A program made the position numbers and the translations under genes. Positions 1 to 9,113 of a DNA stretch of 64,000 nucleotides are shown here, in pieces (within the stretch, counting starts at the first letter, position 1; every line of letters starts with the position of its first letter). A model generated the notes under the pieces. It was not told the origin of the DNA, searched no databases, and saw only the letters and a program-made list of their open reading frames with translations. Source of the stretch: Candidatus Endobugula sertula (GTDB lineage Bacteria; Pseudomonadota; Gammaproteobacteria; Pseudomonadales; Cellvibrionaceae); contig MDLC01000007.1 in the NCBI GenBank assembly GCA_001723645.1, positions 27,816-91,815 on the forward strand, written 5' to 3'.

Positions 1-563
1 TGTGACTGAATCTTTCTCCATTCGTCTGCTGTCAATGTTTCTTTTTTATTTAAAATATATCGGTCAATATGTAAAAGACCTATATCATGGCTCAAGCCTG
101 CTAAAAAATACTCATTAATAGTCTGTTGATTTTCCTGATTAGTTAAACCACAGATATAAGATAAATAGGAGGACAGTATGGCTTGGTCAAAAACCTCTCG
201 CATTTCAAGGCTTAAAACGGTCAGTTTTTGTAATAGCAACGGGTACTTTTCCAGTTGCAAGCAACATTTTTGTAGGACTAATTTGTCACCTAGGCTTTCA
301 TTAATAGCGTTTAGTGAAGGGTCAGTGTAAATAAATTGGGAAATTCTATTATAAACAGACTTGGCATTCAGTTGGTTTGATATGGCTATCGAATCTTCTA
401 GAGGCTTTAATAATTTAAACTTAAGAATATTGTCATAGATTTTTTTGTTGAATTCTGCGCCGCTTTTTGCTAGTAAGACTCCTTGATCACTGTGTATGTC
501 CTCTGTTGCAATAACTTTTGCTCTGTTTTGTAAATTAGCCAGATAATTTGTGTATTCACTCAT
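1..563 (-). CDS. HD-GYP-type phosphodiesterase, partial (C-terminus beyond window)
   Basis: The reading frame starts at the ATG at 561-563 and runs open to the window edge, giving about 187 residues. The N-terminal part has the look of a DUF3391-like or sensory segment (EDIHSDQGVLLAKSG). Near the edge sits an HD-GYP signature: SHDIGLLHID, then ILNKKETLTADEW and a trailing H. HD-GYP proteins hydrolyse cyclic di-GMP in the cytoplasm. In canonical enzymes the motif is HDIGK; here the Lys is Leu, so catalytic activity is uncertain. The GYP half lies outside the window. An HDOD or other HD-domain signalling protein is the alternative. Its neighbour pfp lies downstream on the same strand order but 250 bases away, so no operon is implied. 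Confidence 0.7.
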   Translation of the reverse strand, partial: MSEYTNYLANLQNRAKVIATEDIHSDQGVLLAKSGAEFNKKIYDNILKFKLLKPLEDSIAISNQLNAKSVYNRISQFIYTDPSLNAINESLGDKLVLQKCCLQLEKYPLLLQKLTVLSLEMREVFDQAILSSYLSYICGLTNQENQQTINEYFLAGLSHDIGLLHIDRYILNKKETLTADEWRKIQS

Positions 564-817
564 TACAAAATAGTAGTCACTTTTTAGTAAAGGAAATATC
601 TAAGTATGAGTATAGTAATCTTTTGGAATGAAGCAAATAACAAGTGATAAGGCAGGCCCAAAGGATTCATGGTGTTATGAAAAAGCTATGAGTTTTTATG
701 TCGGTTATGATAGTCAAACGATTAAATTTTTGTTATTAATCGTGCCATTTTGGGGTTGACTAAAAGGGTGGGGAAATCATGCTTCTCTATTCAGTTTAAC
801 GCTATAGATAATAAAAA

Positions 818-2083
818 CTAAATAAGAAATGTCTTTTTGATTTTTTTATCGACAAACACTTTCTTAAGGTTAGCGACTAAAGGTAAGCCGTTTTTACCAT
901 AAGGAGGATAATCTTCTCCCTGGATAAGAGGTGATAAATAGTTGCGTCCCTGCTCACTAATATGAAATCCGTCTTTGTTAATATAATTTCTCGGCATCAT
1001 TTTTTCTACATTTGCTATTTGTTCCAACGGCGCTGCTTGAATTGACCAGGAATATGTTTTACCTTCGCCTCGGATAATGGCAGGCATAACCGCGTTTTTC
1101 CCCGCTATCGCCATCTCAACAGCAGCTTGGCCAACGGCATAGGCTTGTTGAACGTCAGTCGCCGAAGCAATATGGCGTGCGGCGCGTTGCAGGTAATCCG
1201 CCAGAGCCCAATGGTATTTATAACCCAACTCGTTTTTGACCATTGAAGCCAGTGTTGGAGCAACGCCTCCCAACTGTTTATGTCCAAAGGCATCGACGCT
1301 TCCTGCATCTGCTAAAAAGGTTCCATTATGGTAACGTGTGCCCTCTGATGCAACAATGACACAATATCCATGTTTTTTTACGGTATGATTAACGCGTGTT
1401 AAAAACGTGTCTTTGTTAAAAGCAATTTCAGGAAACAGGATGATATGTGGAGCATCATCTTCCTGTTCTGTGGCCAAGCCCCCTGCTGCGGCAATCCAGC
1501 CTGCATGCCTACCCATGACTTCAAGTATAAAAACTTTAGTGGATGTTTCGCACATAGATTTTATGTCCAAAGACGCTTCTTTGGTTGAGATGGCAACATA
1601 TTTAGCAACTGATCCAAAGCCGGGGCAGTTATCAGTAAACGGTAAGTCGTTATCGACAGTTTTAGGTACGTGGATAGCGTGAATGGGATAATTCATGGTT
1701 TTGGATAGTTGGGATATTTTTAAGCAGGTATCTGCAGAGTCACCACCACCATTATAAAAAAAGTAGCCAATATTATGTGCTTTAAACACGTCAATCAGGC
1801 GTTCATATTCTCCTTGACTTTCTTCCAGGCTTTTGAGTTTATATCGACATGAGCCAAAGGCTCCCGATGGCGTATGCTTTAATGCGGCAATGGTTTCTGC
1901 ACTTTCTTCATTGGTGTCAATCAGCTCTTCCCGCAATGCACCAATAATGCCGTTATGGCCTGCGTAAACGTTACCAATATATTTTTTATGTTGACGGGCA
2001 GTTTCAATAACACCACATGCGGATGCATTAATAACCGCAGTGACACCACCGGATTGCGCGTAAAAAGCGTTTTTCTTAGCCAT
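818..2083 (-). CDS. pfp: Pyrophosphate-dependent 6-phosphofructokinase
   Basis: Phosphorylates fructose 6-phosphate reversibly, using pyrophosphate, in glycolysis/gluconeogenesis. The 421-residue protein shows the PFK fold: QSGG at residues 10-13, NGGGDSADT at 111-119, PKTVDND at 140-146 and MGRHAGW at 190-196. Lys in PKTVDND, where ATP-PFKs have Gly (PGTIDND), is the established hallmark of PPi-dependent enzymes. The catalytic Asp of TVDND is present. The phosphoryl-donor loop reads GGGDS rather than GGDGS (ATP type) or GGDDS (many PPi types), fitting PPi-type variants without the first Asp. PPi-PFK is common in methylotrophs and in many marine gammaproteobacteria. It appears monocistronic. 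The start at 2083 is the only one preceding the QSGG strand at normal distance. Confidence 0.93.
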   Translation of the reverse strand: MAKKNAFYAQSGGVTAVINASACGVIETARQHKKYIGNVYAGHNGIIGALREELIDTNEESAETIAALKHTPSGAFGSCRYKLKSLEESQGEYERLIDVFKAHNIGYFFYNGGGDSADTCLKISQLSKTMNYPIHAIHVPKTVDNDLPFTDNCPGFGSVAKYVAISTKEASLDIKSMCETSTKVFILEVMGRHAGWIAAAGGLATEQEDDAPHIILFPEIAFNKDTFLTRVNHTVKKHGYCVIVASEGTRYHNGTFLADAGSVDAFGHKQLGGVAPTLASMVKNELGYKYHWALADYLQRAARHIASATDVQQAYAVGQAAVEMAIAGKNAVMPAIIRGEGKTYSWSIQAAPLEQIANVEKMMPRNYINKDGFHISEQGRNYLSPLIQGEDYPPYGKNGLPLVANLKKVFVDKKIKKTFLI

Positions 2084-2260
2084 GAAATGGTTGCCTTTAA
2101 AGTAACATCGTTGTTAATGATACGGGAATTAAATGTGAATTTCATGTAAGCTTGGCGTTTTTTATGGCTAGCTTTGTCGAGTGTTATTGTGGTTGTTGGA
2201 CATTCTAGCAATGTCAATGTGGTTACAGTGAATAAATTGCAAGGGGCTTAGTCGAGAAAA

Positions 2261-3638
2261 ATGGATATGAAACATATTCACATACTGGGTATTTGTGGCA
2301 CCTTTATGGGCAGCTTGGCTCAACTGGCCATTGCAAAAGGCTACCGTGTTACGGGCGCTGATGACAATGTATACCCCCCAATGAGCTCTCAGCTGAAAGT
2401 TGCGGGTATTGAGCTTATAGAAGGCTATAGCAGACCAGTTGTCTCTTAACCCTGATAGCTACATTATTGGTAACGCGATTAGTCGTGGGAATCCATTACT
2501 GGAAGCTATTTTGGATGCAGGACTGCCTTATACTTCTGGACCTCAATGGTTGAGCGATCATATTTTACAGGGCAGGTGGGTATTGGCTTTGGCTGGAACT
2601 CATGGTAAAACCACCACCAGTAGTATGCTGGCATGGATTCTGGAATATGCTGGGATGTCTCCGGGTTATCTTATTGGAGGGGTCCCGCGAAATTTTTCTA
2701 CCTCTGCCCAACTAGGAAAAACGCCATTTTTTGTTATTGAAGCGGATGAATATGATAGTGCTTTTTTTGATAAGCGTTCAAAGTTTATTCATTATCGGCC
2801 TCGCACCTTGGTGATCAATAATCTGGAGTTTGATCATGCGGATATTTTTGATGATTTGGCGGCAATACAACGGCAGTTTCACCATGTCGTACGAACAATC
2901 CCCCAAAATGGCTTAGTCATTTTTCCTAATAATAATCCAGTGATTAATGCAGTCATTGAGCAGGGGTGTTGGTGTGAACAAAGTCAGTTTTCTCTGTCTG
3001 ATAGTGCTTTAACTTGGAGTGCTGCCTTAGTAAATACGGATGGTTCCTGCTTTGATATCTTTTACCAAGGAGAAAAACAGGGCAGGGTTAACTGGCAGCA
3101 GATAGGTGTGCACAATGTATCCAACGCACTGGCCGTTATTGCGGCTGCTCATCATGTAGGTGTGACTGCCGAAATAAGCTGTGAGGCTTTGTGTCTATTT
3201 GCAGGCGTTAAGCGTCGCATGGAATGTTTGGTGGATGTGAACGGGGTTAGGGTTTATGATGACTTTGCTCATCATCCAACCGCCATCGCATCTACGTTAA
3301 ATGGCTTGCGAGAAAACGTCGGTACTGAAACTATTCTAGCGGTTATTGAACTTCGATCTAATACGATGCGTATGGGAATTCACGCTTGTGAGTTAGCGAA
3401 ATCTGTTTCTGCCGCTGACCAGGTTTTATGGTTTAACCCCCCTGATTTATCGTGGGGGTTGGATAGTGTGATTGACGCCAGTACTTGTGATAGTGAATAC
3501 TATGAAAGTATTGATAGGTTAATAACACAGATATTACAACGCGCAAAACCGGGCACTCATATCGTTATTATGAGCAATGGTAGCTTTTCCGGTTTACACC
3601 AGCAATTGGTTGAACGTTTGCAACAGCATGCTGAATAA
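2261..3638 (+). pseudogene. mpl: UDP-N-acetylmuramate:L-alanyl-gamma-D-glutamyl-meso-DAP ligase, frameshifted
   Basis: Mpl reattaches recycled murein tripeptide to UDP-MurNAc in the cytoplasm. The N-terminal 62 codons (IHILGICGTFMGSLAQ, then VYPPMSSQL and GIELIEGYS) are in one frame and end in TAA at 2447-2449. The rest continues in another frame from about 2434 (DQLSLNPDSYIIGNAISRGNP). It carries the Mur-ligase ATP loop GTHGKTTTSSM, the NNLEFDHADIFDD block and the C-terminal YDDFAHHPTAI. Alignment by eye with E. coli Mpl (GYDASQLE against GYS-ADQLS) places the lesion at 2428-2434, best explained by loss of two bases from a GCGC-like stretch. Apart from this every Mpl motif is intact, so the lesion is recent or an assembly error. 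The Mpl-UbiX adjacency is common in gammaproteobacteria. Confidence 0.85.
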
Positions 3639-3656
3639 ATCAATGGAGTGAAAAGT

Positions 3657-4283
3657 ATGAGTGATCTTTATAACAGAAGTATTGCTTTAGCGATAACAGG
3701 CGCTTCAGGGGTGCAATATGGCTTACGCTTATTGGAGTGCTTGGTGGCGCTAGATTGTCGAGTGTATTTGTTGCTATCTCGTGCTGCAGAAGTGGTTATT
3801 GCAACAGAAACATCATTATCTTTGCCTGAGTCCTCCAGTGATGGTGTGTTACAGCAACGTTACTTAAGCGATCTATATGCGGCTGGACCAGGACAATTAC
3901 AGTTGTTTGGTCGGGAGGATTGGTTTTCTCCTGTGGCCTCAGGGTCCAGTAGTTCTATCAGTATGGTGATATGCCCTGCGAGTGGCGGTACCTTATCCGC
4001 TATTGCGCATGGTGCGAGTAATAACCTTATTGAACGTGCAGCAGATGTTGCACTCAAAGAGCGTAGGCCATTAATTGTCGTTCCCCGCGAAACACCTTAT
4101 TCCCAAGTCCATTTGGAAAATATGTTAAAGCTTACTCAAATGGGGGCAATCGTGTTGCCTGCTAGTCCAGGCTTTTACTATAACCCCAGAAGTCTTGAAG
4201 ATATGGTTGATTTTGTGGTGGCACGGATCTTGGATCAGTTGCAATTACCCCAAGACCTTATGCCTCGATGGGGAGAGAACTAG
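3657..4283 (+). CDS. ubiX: Flavin prenyltransferase UbiX
   Basis: Makes prenylated FMN, the cofactor of the UbiD decarboxylase in ubiquinone synthesis; cytoplasmic. The 208-residue flavoprotein has the N-terminal nucleotide-binding signature AITGASGVQYGLRLLE, the central CPASGGTLSAIAHG and the RRPLIVVPRETPYS segment, then LENMLKLTQMGAIVLPASPGFY. All are typical of UbiX/Pad1. An upstream in-frame GTG at 3648 exists, but the GGAG at 3645-3648 overlaps it and sits 8 bases ahead of the ATG at 3657, so the latter is chosen. The gene follows mpl by 18 bases and its stop overlaps the next gene by one base, indicating an operon. Confidence 0.95.
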   Translation: MSDLYNRSIALAITGASGVQYGLRLLECLVALDCRVYLLLSRAAEVVIATETSLSLPESSSDGVLQQRYLSDLYAAGPGQLQLFGREDWFSPVASGSSSSISMVICPASGGTLSAIAHGASNNLIERAADVALKERRPLIVVPRETPYSQVHLENMLKLTQMGAIVLPASPGFYYNPRSLEDMVDFVVARILDQLQLPQDLMPRWGEN

Positions 4284-4564
4284 TGTCTGGTACGACGATT
4301 AACATTCATTACTGCAGCCGTTGTCGCTGGTTATTGCGTTCCGCATGGGTCGGGCAGGAGCTTTTAGTCACTTTTGAAGATGAAATCAAACAACTATCCT
4401 TGCTTCCAAATACAGACGGGCAGTTTTCAATATGGGTTGACGAACACTGTGTTTGGGAAAAAAAGCGTGACCAGGGCTTTCCTGATTTGCCGCTATTAAA
4501 ACAGCGGGTACGCGATATTTTTAATCCGAAAAAATCATTGGGACACAGTGACAAATCATTTTAG
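4283..4564 (+). CDS. SelT/SelW/SelH family (Rdx) selenoprotein-like protein, Cys form
   Basis: A small thioredoxin-like protein of about 93 residues. It shows the Rdx signature HYCSRCRWLLRSAWVGQELL with a CxxC redox pair, a central FSIWVDEHCVWEKKRDQGFPD and the ending RDIFNPKKSLGHSDK. Both positions of the pair are Cys, so no selenocysteine decoding is needed. Family members are thought to take part in thiol redox chemistry; the exact partner is unknown. The GTG start at 4283 shares one base with the ubiX stop codon (TAG/GTG), which implies translational coupling; a longer start at 4268 would overlap ubiX by 16 bases. It probably belongs to the ubiX operon, with the exporter gene starting 8 bases downstream. 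Confidence 0.85.
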   Translation: MSGTTINIHYCSRCRWLLRSAWVGQELLVTFEDEIKQLSLLPNTDGQFSIWVDEHCVWEKKRDQGFPDLPLLKQRVRDIFNPKKSLGHSDKSF

Positions 4565-4572
4565 GAATAATC

Positions 4573-7128
4573 ATGTTACACGTTTTACAGTCATTTTACT
4601 TCAATAGTATTCTGAAAAAACCCTTATGGGTTATGGGTTTCATTGTGATACTAGCCATTGTGTTGGCAACTCAGTTGGGTAATTTAAAGATCGATGCCTC
4701 TTCTGATGCACTCACATTGGAATATGATAAAGATCTGGATTATTTTCGAGAAGTCACAAAGCGTTATCAATCGGGCAACTTTTTAGTCATCACTTATAAG
4801 CCAGATGGTGACCTATTGAGTGATGAATCACTTGAGCATCTTAAAGCATTACGTGATGAGCTAAAAATTCTTGATGGTGTATCAACGGTGTATTCTATTC
4901 TTGATGTTCCCCTTCTTTATAGTCCGAAAGTATCATTATCAGATATCTCTCAAGGTATTAAAACATTATCTCATAAAGGGGTTGATCGACAATTGGCGGC
5001 TAAAGAATTGAGCAATAGCCCCATTTATAAAAATATGTTGCTGGGTCCTGATGGAAAGACTACGGCTATCTTGTTAAATCTTGATGTTGATGAAAAATTT
5101 ATTCGACTGGTACGTGAGCGTGATGCACTGCGTTTAAAAGCCAGTACTGGGGAGTTACCTGAGGATGAAGTTCAACGTTTAATGGCTGTGTCTGAAGAAT
5201 TTTTCGTTTATCGAACTCAAGTTGCCGCAAAAAACTATCAGAGAGTTCAGGCTGTCAGGGCTATTGTGGAGAGTTATCGTGATCGTGCCGAACTATTTTT
5301 AGGAGGAACGGATATGATCACGGCGGATATGGTTGATTTTATTCGTAGTGATATGGTGGTATTTGGTGTAGGTATTCTTTTATTGATTATTGCTATCCTG
5401 TGGTTCATTTTTCGACATTGGCAGTTTGTTTTATTGCCAATGACAAGCTGTTTTCTATCTGCAACGATTATGTTGGGCCTTCTGGCGGCGATTGATTGGA
5501 GATTAACGGTCATTTCATCAAATTTTGTGGCTTTATTGTTGATTATTGGTTTGGCATTGACGATCCATTTAATTGTTCGTTATTGGGAGTCAGCCGCAGA
5601 TCAGCCTGAGGCAAGCAACGAGTGGCTTGTTGAACAAATGGTTTGTTTAATGATTAAACCTTGTGTCTATACTGTCCTAACGACGATGGTAGCATTTGTG
5701 TCTCTGGTCGTTAGTGGTATTCGTCCAGTGATTGATTTTGGTTGGATGATGACACTGGGGTTGTTGATTTCTTTTGTTGTTGCGTTTCTGATTATTCCGT
5801 CGGGTTTGATTTTATTACCTAAAGCAGCCATTAAAATGAGCCGTGATAACTCCAGAGCTTTTACGGTAGTATTTTCACGCTTTACCGAGCGTTATGGCTC
5901 GGTGGTGATTATGTCAGGGTTGGTTGCGGCAGTGGTCAGTATTATTGGTGTGAGTTACTTAAAAGTAGAAAATCGTTTTATTGATTATTTCCACTCATCA
6001 ACTGAAATTTATCAGGGAATGTTGGTGATTGACCAACAACTGGGTGGCACTATTACATTGGATATTATTCTTGACCGTAGTCGTCAATCAAAGCCCGAAA
6101 GTTTTGGTGGTGTTGATAGTGATGAAGCAAACCCTTTTGGTAATGAGGGCGATCCATTCGCTGATAATGTTGATGTTGAAGATCCTTTTGCAGATGATCC
6201 GTTTGCGGATGATGATTCAATTAGCCCAGACCCTTACAGCAGCTATTGGTTTACTCGAGCGGGTTTAGAGACGATATCTCAGTTACATCATTATTTGGAT
6301 AACTTGCCTGAGGTGGGTAAAGTACAATCTTTAGCGACAGCCTATCAAACCGCCAGTGACCTTAATGGAGGTCAATTAAACGACTTTGAGTTAGCGATAG
6401 TACGCCGTCTATTACCTGATAATATTACTGATTTTCTGATTACGCCCTATTTAGCTAGTGATCTTGAGCAAACAAGAATTACTATGCGGATTAGAGAAAC
6501 TGATCCTAATTTACGTCGAGCAGAATTACTTGATAAAATTCGTCATTATGTCATTAACGATATGGGAATTCCCGAGGACAGTGTACATATAACAGGTTTG
6601 TTGGTTCTTTATAATAATATGTTGCAAAGTTTGTTTACATCACAAATTTTGACGATTGGTGCTGTATTTTTAGGAATATTGATGATGTTTCTAGTACTAT
6701 TTCGCTCGTTATATCTGTCACTTATTGCGCTTGCGCCCAACATGTTAGCGGCTTTAGTGGTTTTAGGGGGAATGGGATTGGCAGGTATTCCTTTGGATAT
6801 GATGACGATTACGATTGCGGCTATAGCGGTGGGTATTGGTGTTGATGATGCTATTCATTATATCTATCGCTTCCGCAATGAGTTTGCTAAAGATAAAAAC
6901 TACATTAACACGATGCACCGATCCCATGCCTCTATTGGTCGTTCAATGTACTATACATCAGTGACCGTTATTATGGGGTTTTCTATCTTAGCCTTGTCTA
7001 AATTCATTCCATCCATATACTTTGGTTTGCTCACGGGATTGGCTATGTTGGCAGCGATTGTTGCATCATTAACATTATTACCTAAACTTATGTTGTTATT
7101 ACAACCACTGGGGCGAGAAACTGATTAA
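4573..7128 (+). CDS. RND superfamily (MMPL/HAE3-type) exporter
   Basis: An 851-residue inner-membrane protein with the duplicated RND plan. One transmembrane helix lies near residues 15-35, followed by a periplasmic loop. A block of five helices follows (from about residue 255, starting VVFGVGILLLIIAILWFIF), then a second helix/loop/five-helix half ending near LTLLPKLMLLLQPLG. The C-terminal half has the GVDDAIHYIYRF segment typical of MMPL-type transporters, whose Asp residues relay protons. Family members move hydrophobic or lipidic molecules, hopanoids among them; the substrate here cannot be read. The second periplasmic loop carries a D/F-rich insertion (residues about 517-555) with repeated DPFAD units. 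Short spacing to the genes either side suggests an operon. Confidence 0.85.
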   Translation: MLHVLQSFYFNSILKKPLWVMGFIVILAIVLATQLGNLKIDASSDALTLEYDKDLDYFREVTKRYQSGNFLVITYKPDGDLLSDESLEHLKALRDELKILDGVSTVYSILDVPLLYSPKVSLSDISQGIKTLSHKGVDRQLAAKELSNSPIYKNMLLGPDGKTTAILLNLDVDEKFIRLVRERDALRLKASTGELPEDEVQRLMAVSEEFFVYRTQVAAKNYQRVQAVRAIVESYRDRAELFLGGTDMITADMVDFIRSDMVVFGVGILLLIIAILWFIFRHWQFVLLPMTSCFLSATIMLGLLAAIDWRLTVISSNFVALLLIIGLALTIHLIVRYWESAADQPEASNEWLVEQMVCLMIKPCVYTVLTTMVAFVSLVVSGIRPVIDFGWMMTLGLLISFVVAFLIIPSGLILLPKAAIKMSRDNSRAFTVVFSRFTERYGSVVIMSGLVAAVVSIIGVSYLKVENRFIDYFHSSTEIYQGMLVIDQQLGGTITLDIILDRSRQSKPESFGGVDSDEANPFGNEGDPFADNVDVEDPFADDPFADDDSISPDPYSSYWFTRAGLETISQLHHYLDNLPEVGKVQSLATAYQTASDLNGGQLNDFELAIVRRLLPDNITDFLITPYLASDLEQTRITMRIRETDPNLRRAELLDKIRHYVINDMGIPEDSVHITGLLVLYNNMLQSLFTSQILTIGAVFLGILMMFLVLFRSLYLSLIALAPNMLAALVVLGGMGLAGIPLDMMTITIAAIAVGIGVDDAIHYIYRFRNEFAKDKNYINTMHRSHASIGRSMYYTSVTVIMGFSILALSKFIPSIYFGLLTGLAMLAAIVASLTLLPKLMLLLQPLGRETD

Positions 7129-7174
7129 AAAACGACTACTTCAATATAGTGCGATTGCCATTGTCGGAAGTATT

Positions 7175-7794
7175 GTGTTAACCCTATTCCTGATATTGCC
7201 GTTACGTTGGTTGAATCCAGTAACGACGGCTTTTATTTTACGTGATGAACATATTGATTCAGTGTGGATTTATCAATCCTGGACACCTTTGGAGGCTATT
7301 GCTCCTGTTTCTCAAATGGCAGTGTTAGCTGCAGAAGATCAGCGTTTCCCTAAACACTATGGCCTTGACTTTACCGAGCTAACAAAAGTGCTCTCTCATT
7401 CTGGTGTGCCACGGAGAGGAGCCAGCACCATTACTCAACAGTTAGTTAAAAATTTGTATTTATGGCCAAATAAAGGTGTTGTTCGCAAAGCGGTTGAAGC
7501 CTATATGGCGATGTGTATGGAAGTACTATTGCCCAAATCGCGTATATTAGAACTCTATTTAAATGTTATAGAGTTTGGTCAAGGAATTTATGGCATTACC
7601 GACGCATCTGAGCATTATTTTGATAAGTTGCCCCAGCAATTAAATCGTATTGATGCCTCTATTTTAGCTGCTGTGCTTCCAAACCCTAAAAAAATGAAGG
7701 TCGAAGCGCCTTCCCCTTATGTTTATGAACGATGGATATACGGTTTGCTATTCGTAATTTGGGTGGTGTGAAATATTTGAAGCAGATTGAATAA
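7175..7794 (+). CDS. mtgA: Monofunctional biosynthetic peptidoglycan transglycosylase, C-terminal frameshift
   Basis: Polymerises lipid II glycan strands at the inner membrane. The GT51 motifs are present: VLAAEDQRFPKHYGLDFTEL (catalytic Glu), RRGASTITQQLVKNLYLW, RKAVEAYMAM and ILELYLNVIEFGQGIYGI. The 198-codon frame ends at 7771 after an aberrant tail (WIYGLLFVIWVV). Moving one frame gives MDIRFAIRNLGG and a stop at 7792-7794, matching the normal MtgA ending (E. coli: ILRQMYQLGG). One base is therefore missing near 7729-7733. The start is also unusual. The GTG at 7175 cuts into the membrane anchor, while the homologous frame extends back to about 7124 (KKRLLQYSAIAIVG) without ATG, GTG or TTG at its beginning. 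The catalytic domain may survive. Confidence 0.75.
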
Positions 7795-7946
7795 ACGTGA
7801 GACCAAAAATGTCCGTTCTGGTATGTGGGGAACAAAAAAATATTCCTGGTAACCGTAAAAAACACAATGTGACGATTCTTGTGATCCTCCATGAGAAAGA
7901 TCACTACTTATTGGGTCTCTAGATTAACATAGGTCTGTGAACGTTC

Positions 7947-8372
7947 TTATACCTTAGAGTTCTGTTGGATAAACCAACTTTCCAATATAATCCTGGCTGC
8001 GATGGAGTCGATAGGGTTACTGCGATAGTCTCCCTTGTGTCTCCGTTCTTTAGCTTCTTGTTTAGCATCAAATGTTGAGAGGCGTTCGTCCATATATTCC
8101 ACATCGATAGAGAATCTGCCATAAAGCCGACGTCCAAATTTTCTCACTCTGATACAAAGTTCACTTTCGCTACCATCCATATTGAGAGGGAGGCCCACAA
8201 TCAGTCGCTTTGGTTTCCACTCCTGAAGTAACTGCTCGATTTTCCCCCAGTCTGGAATACCATCTCTAGCAGATAGTAGAGGGAGTTCTTTGCCACTTCC
8301 TGTGAGTGCCTGACCATAGGCCACGCCAATACTTTTGAGGCCGTAGTCGAATGCTAATGCGGTAACGGTCAT
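7947..8372 (-). CDS. ruvX: Holliday junction resolvase-like / pre-16S rRNA nuclease YqgF
   Basis: A 141-residue RNase H-fold nuclease involved in 16S rRNA 5' maturation; cytoplasmic. The N-terminus ALAFDYGLKSIGVAYG supplies the first catalytic Asp (D9). The middle RLIVGLPLNMDGSES and the later YMDERLSTFDAK carry the remaining acidic residues, and DSIAARIILESW closes the fold. Length is typical. It lies downstream of yqgE by 58 bases on the same strand, the conserved yqgE-ruvX pair. In Pseudomonas pyrR/pyrB follow; here the next gene is mtgA in the opposite orientation, so the pyr genes are elsewhere. Confidence 0.95.
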   Translation of the reverse strand: MTVTALAFDYGLKSIGVAYGQALTGSGKELPLLSARDGIPDWGKIEQLLQEWKPKRLIVGLPLNMDGSESELCIRVRKFGRRLYGRFSIDVEYMDERLSTFDAKQEAKERRHKGDYRSNPIDSIAARIILESWFIQQNSKV

Positions 8373-8430
8373 GTAGGGTATTTACATATCGTGATGGTAA
8401 TTAAAATATGAGTGTTCGCCGGATTGGTGC

Positions 8431-8988
8431 TTAGGCGTGTCCGGCATGGGAAGACATGAGATGTAAATCGATGCCTAGTACCTGAGCGGATGATTTCCAG
8501 CGTGTTTCAAGGGGGGCGTCAAAAATTATCTGTTTATTGGCAGGGACGGTTAACCAGCTATTTTGAGCGATTTCGGCCTCCAATTGACCCGCGTCCCAGC
8601 CTGCATAGCCCAAAGCGATCAATACGCTTTCTGGTCCTTGGTGGTTGGCTATATCGGAAAGGATATCCTTTGAACTGGTAATGGATATTTCGTCGGAAAT
8701 GGGTAGCGTTGCTTCCCATTGCTTTTCGTTGGAATGTAGAACAAAACCGCGCTCTTTTTGTACTGGACCACCGACTAATAGTGGTGAGTTGTCAGGATAT
8801 TCTGTATTTAATTGCAGTTGATGGAATAAGTCGCTGTATGACATGGGTGCGGGTTGGTTGATAATGAGCCCCATAGCTCCCCCCCGATTATGTTCACACA
8901 GATAGGTCACGGATTGGGAAAATCGGCGGTCTGCGATGCTGGGCATGGCAATTAAAAAGTGATTTTTGAATGAATTAAAGGTTGTCAT
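8431..8988 (-). CDS. yqgE: YqgE/AlgH family protein (UPF0301)
   Basis: A 185-residue protein of the AlgH/UPF0301 family, whose molecular function is not established; in Pseudomonas it was linked to alginate regulation. Recognisable segments are NHFLIAMPSIADRRFSQSV near the start, YLCEHNRGGAMGLIINQP, LLVGGPVQKERGFVLH and the C-terminal VLIALGYAGWDAGQLEAEI with the NSWLTVP ending block. The position between ruvX and tonB on the minus strand is the standard gammaproteobacterial arrangement, and the three genes are probably cotranscribed with gshB. Confidence 0.95.
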   Translation of the reverse strand: MTTFNSFKNHFLIAMPSIADRRFSQSVTYLCEHNRGGAMGLIINQPAPMSYSDLFHQLQLNTEYPDNSPLLVGGPVQKERGFVLHSNEKQWEATLPISDEISITSSKDILSDIANHQGPESVLIALGYAGWDAGQLEAEIAQNSWLTVPANKQIIFDAPLETRWKSSAQVLGIDLHLMSSHAGHA

Positions 8989-9113
8989 AGATTGTATTCA
9001 GCAGTATCTTGCTTGTTTAAAAAAACATCGGTGTGTAGTCTACTTGAAACTCCTTTTTTATTCACGCCTTTCTTGAATCCAGAGACCTTCATGTTGACTA
9101 TTTTGAGGTTTTG

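Noticed and set aside
1407..1682. Plus-strand frames opposite pfp and other large genes
   Set aside because: They mirror codon bias of the real gene on the other strand and match no family.
2425..2450. Programmed ribosomal frameshift in mpl
   Set aside because: There is no slippery heptamer, pseudoknot-like downstream structure or internal Shine-Dalgarno, and Mpl is not known to use frameshifting.
4283..4564. Selenoprotein with UGA-encoded selenocysteine
   Set aside because: The Rdx active site has Cys at both positions and no in-frame TGA before the stop.
7795..7946. Structured RNA suggested by GAGACC and GGTCTC at the ends of the mtgA-ruvX gap
   Set aside because: The matching arms are short, far apart and imperfect, with no supporting inner stems.
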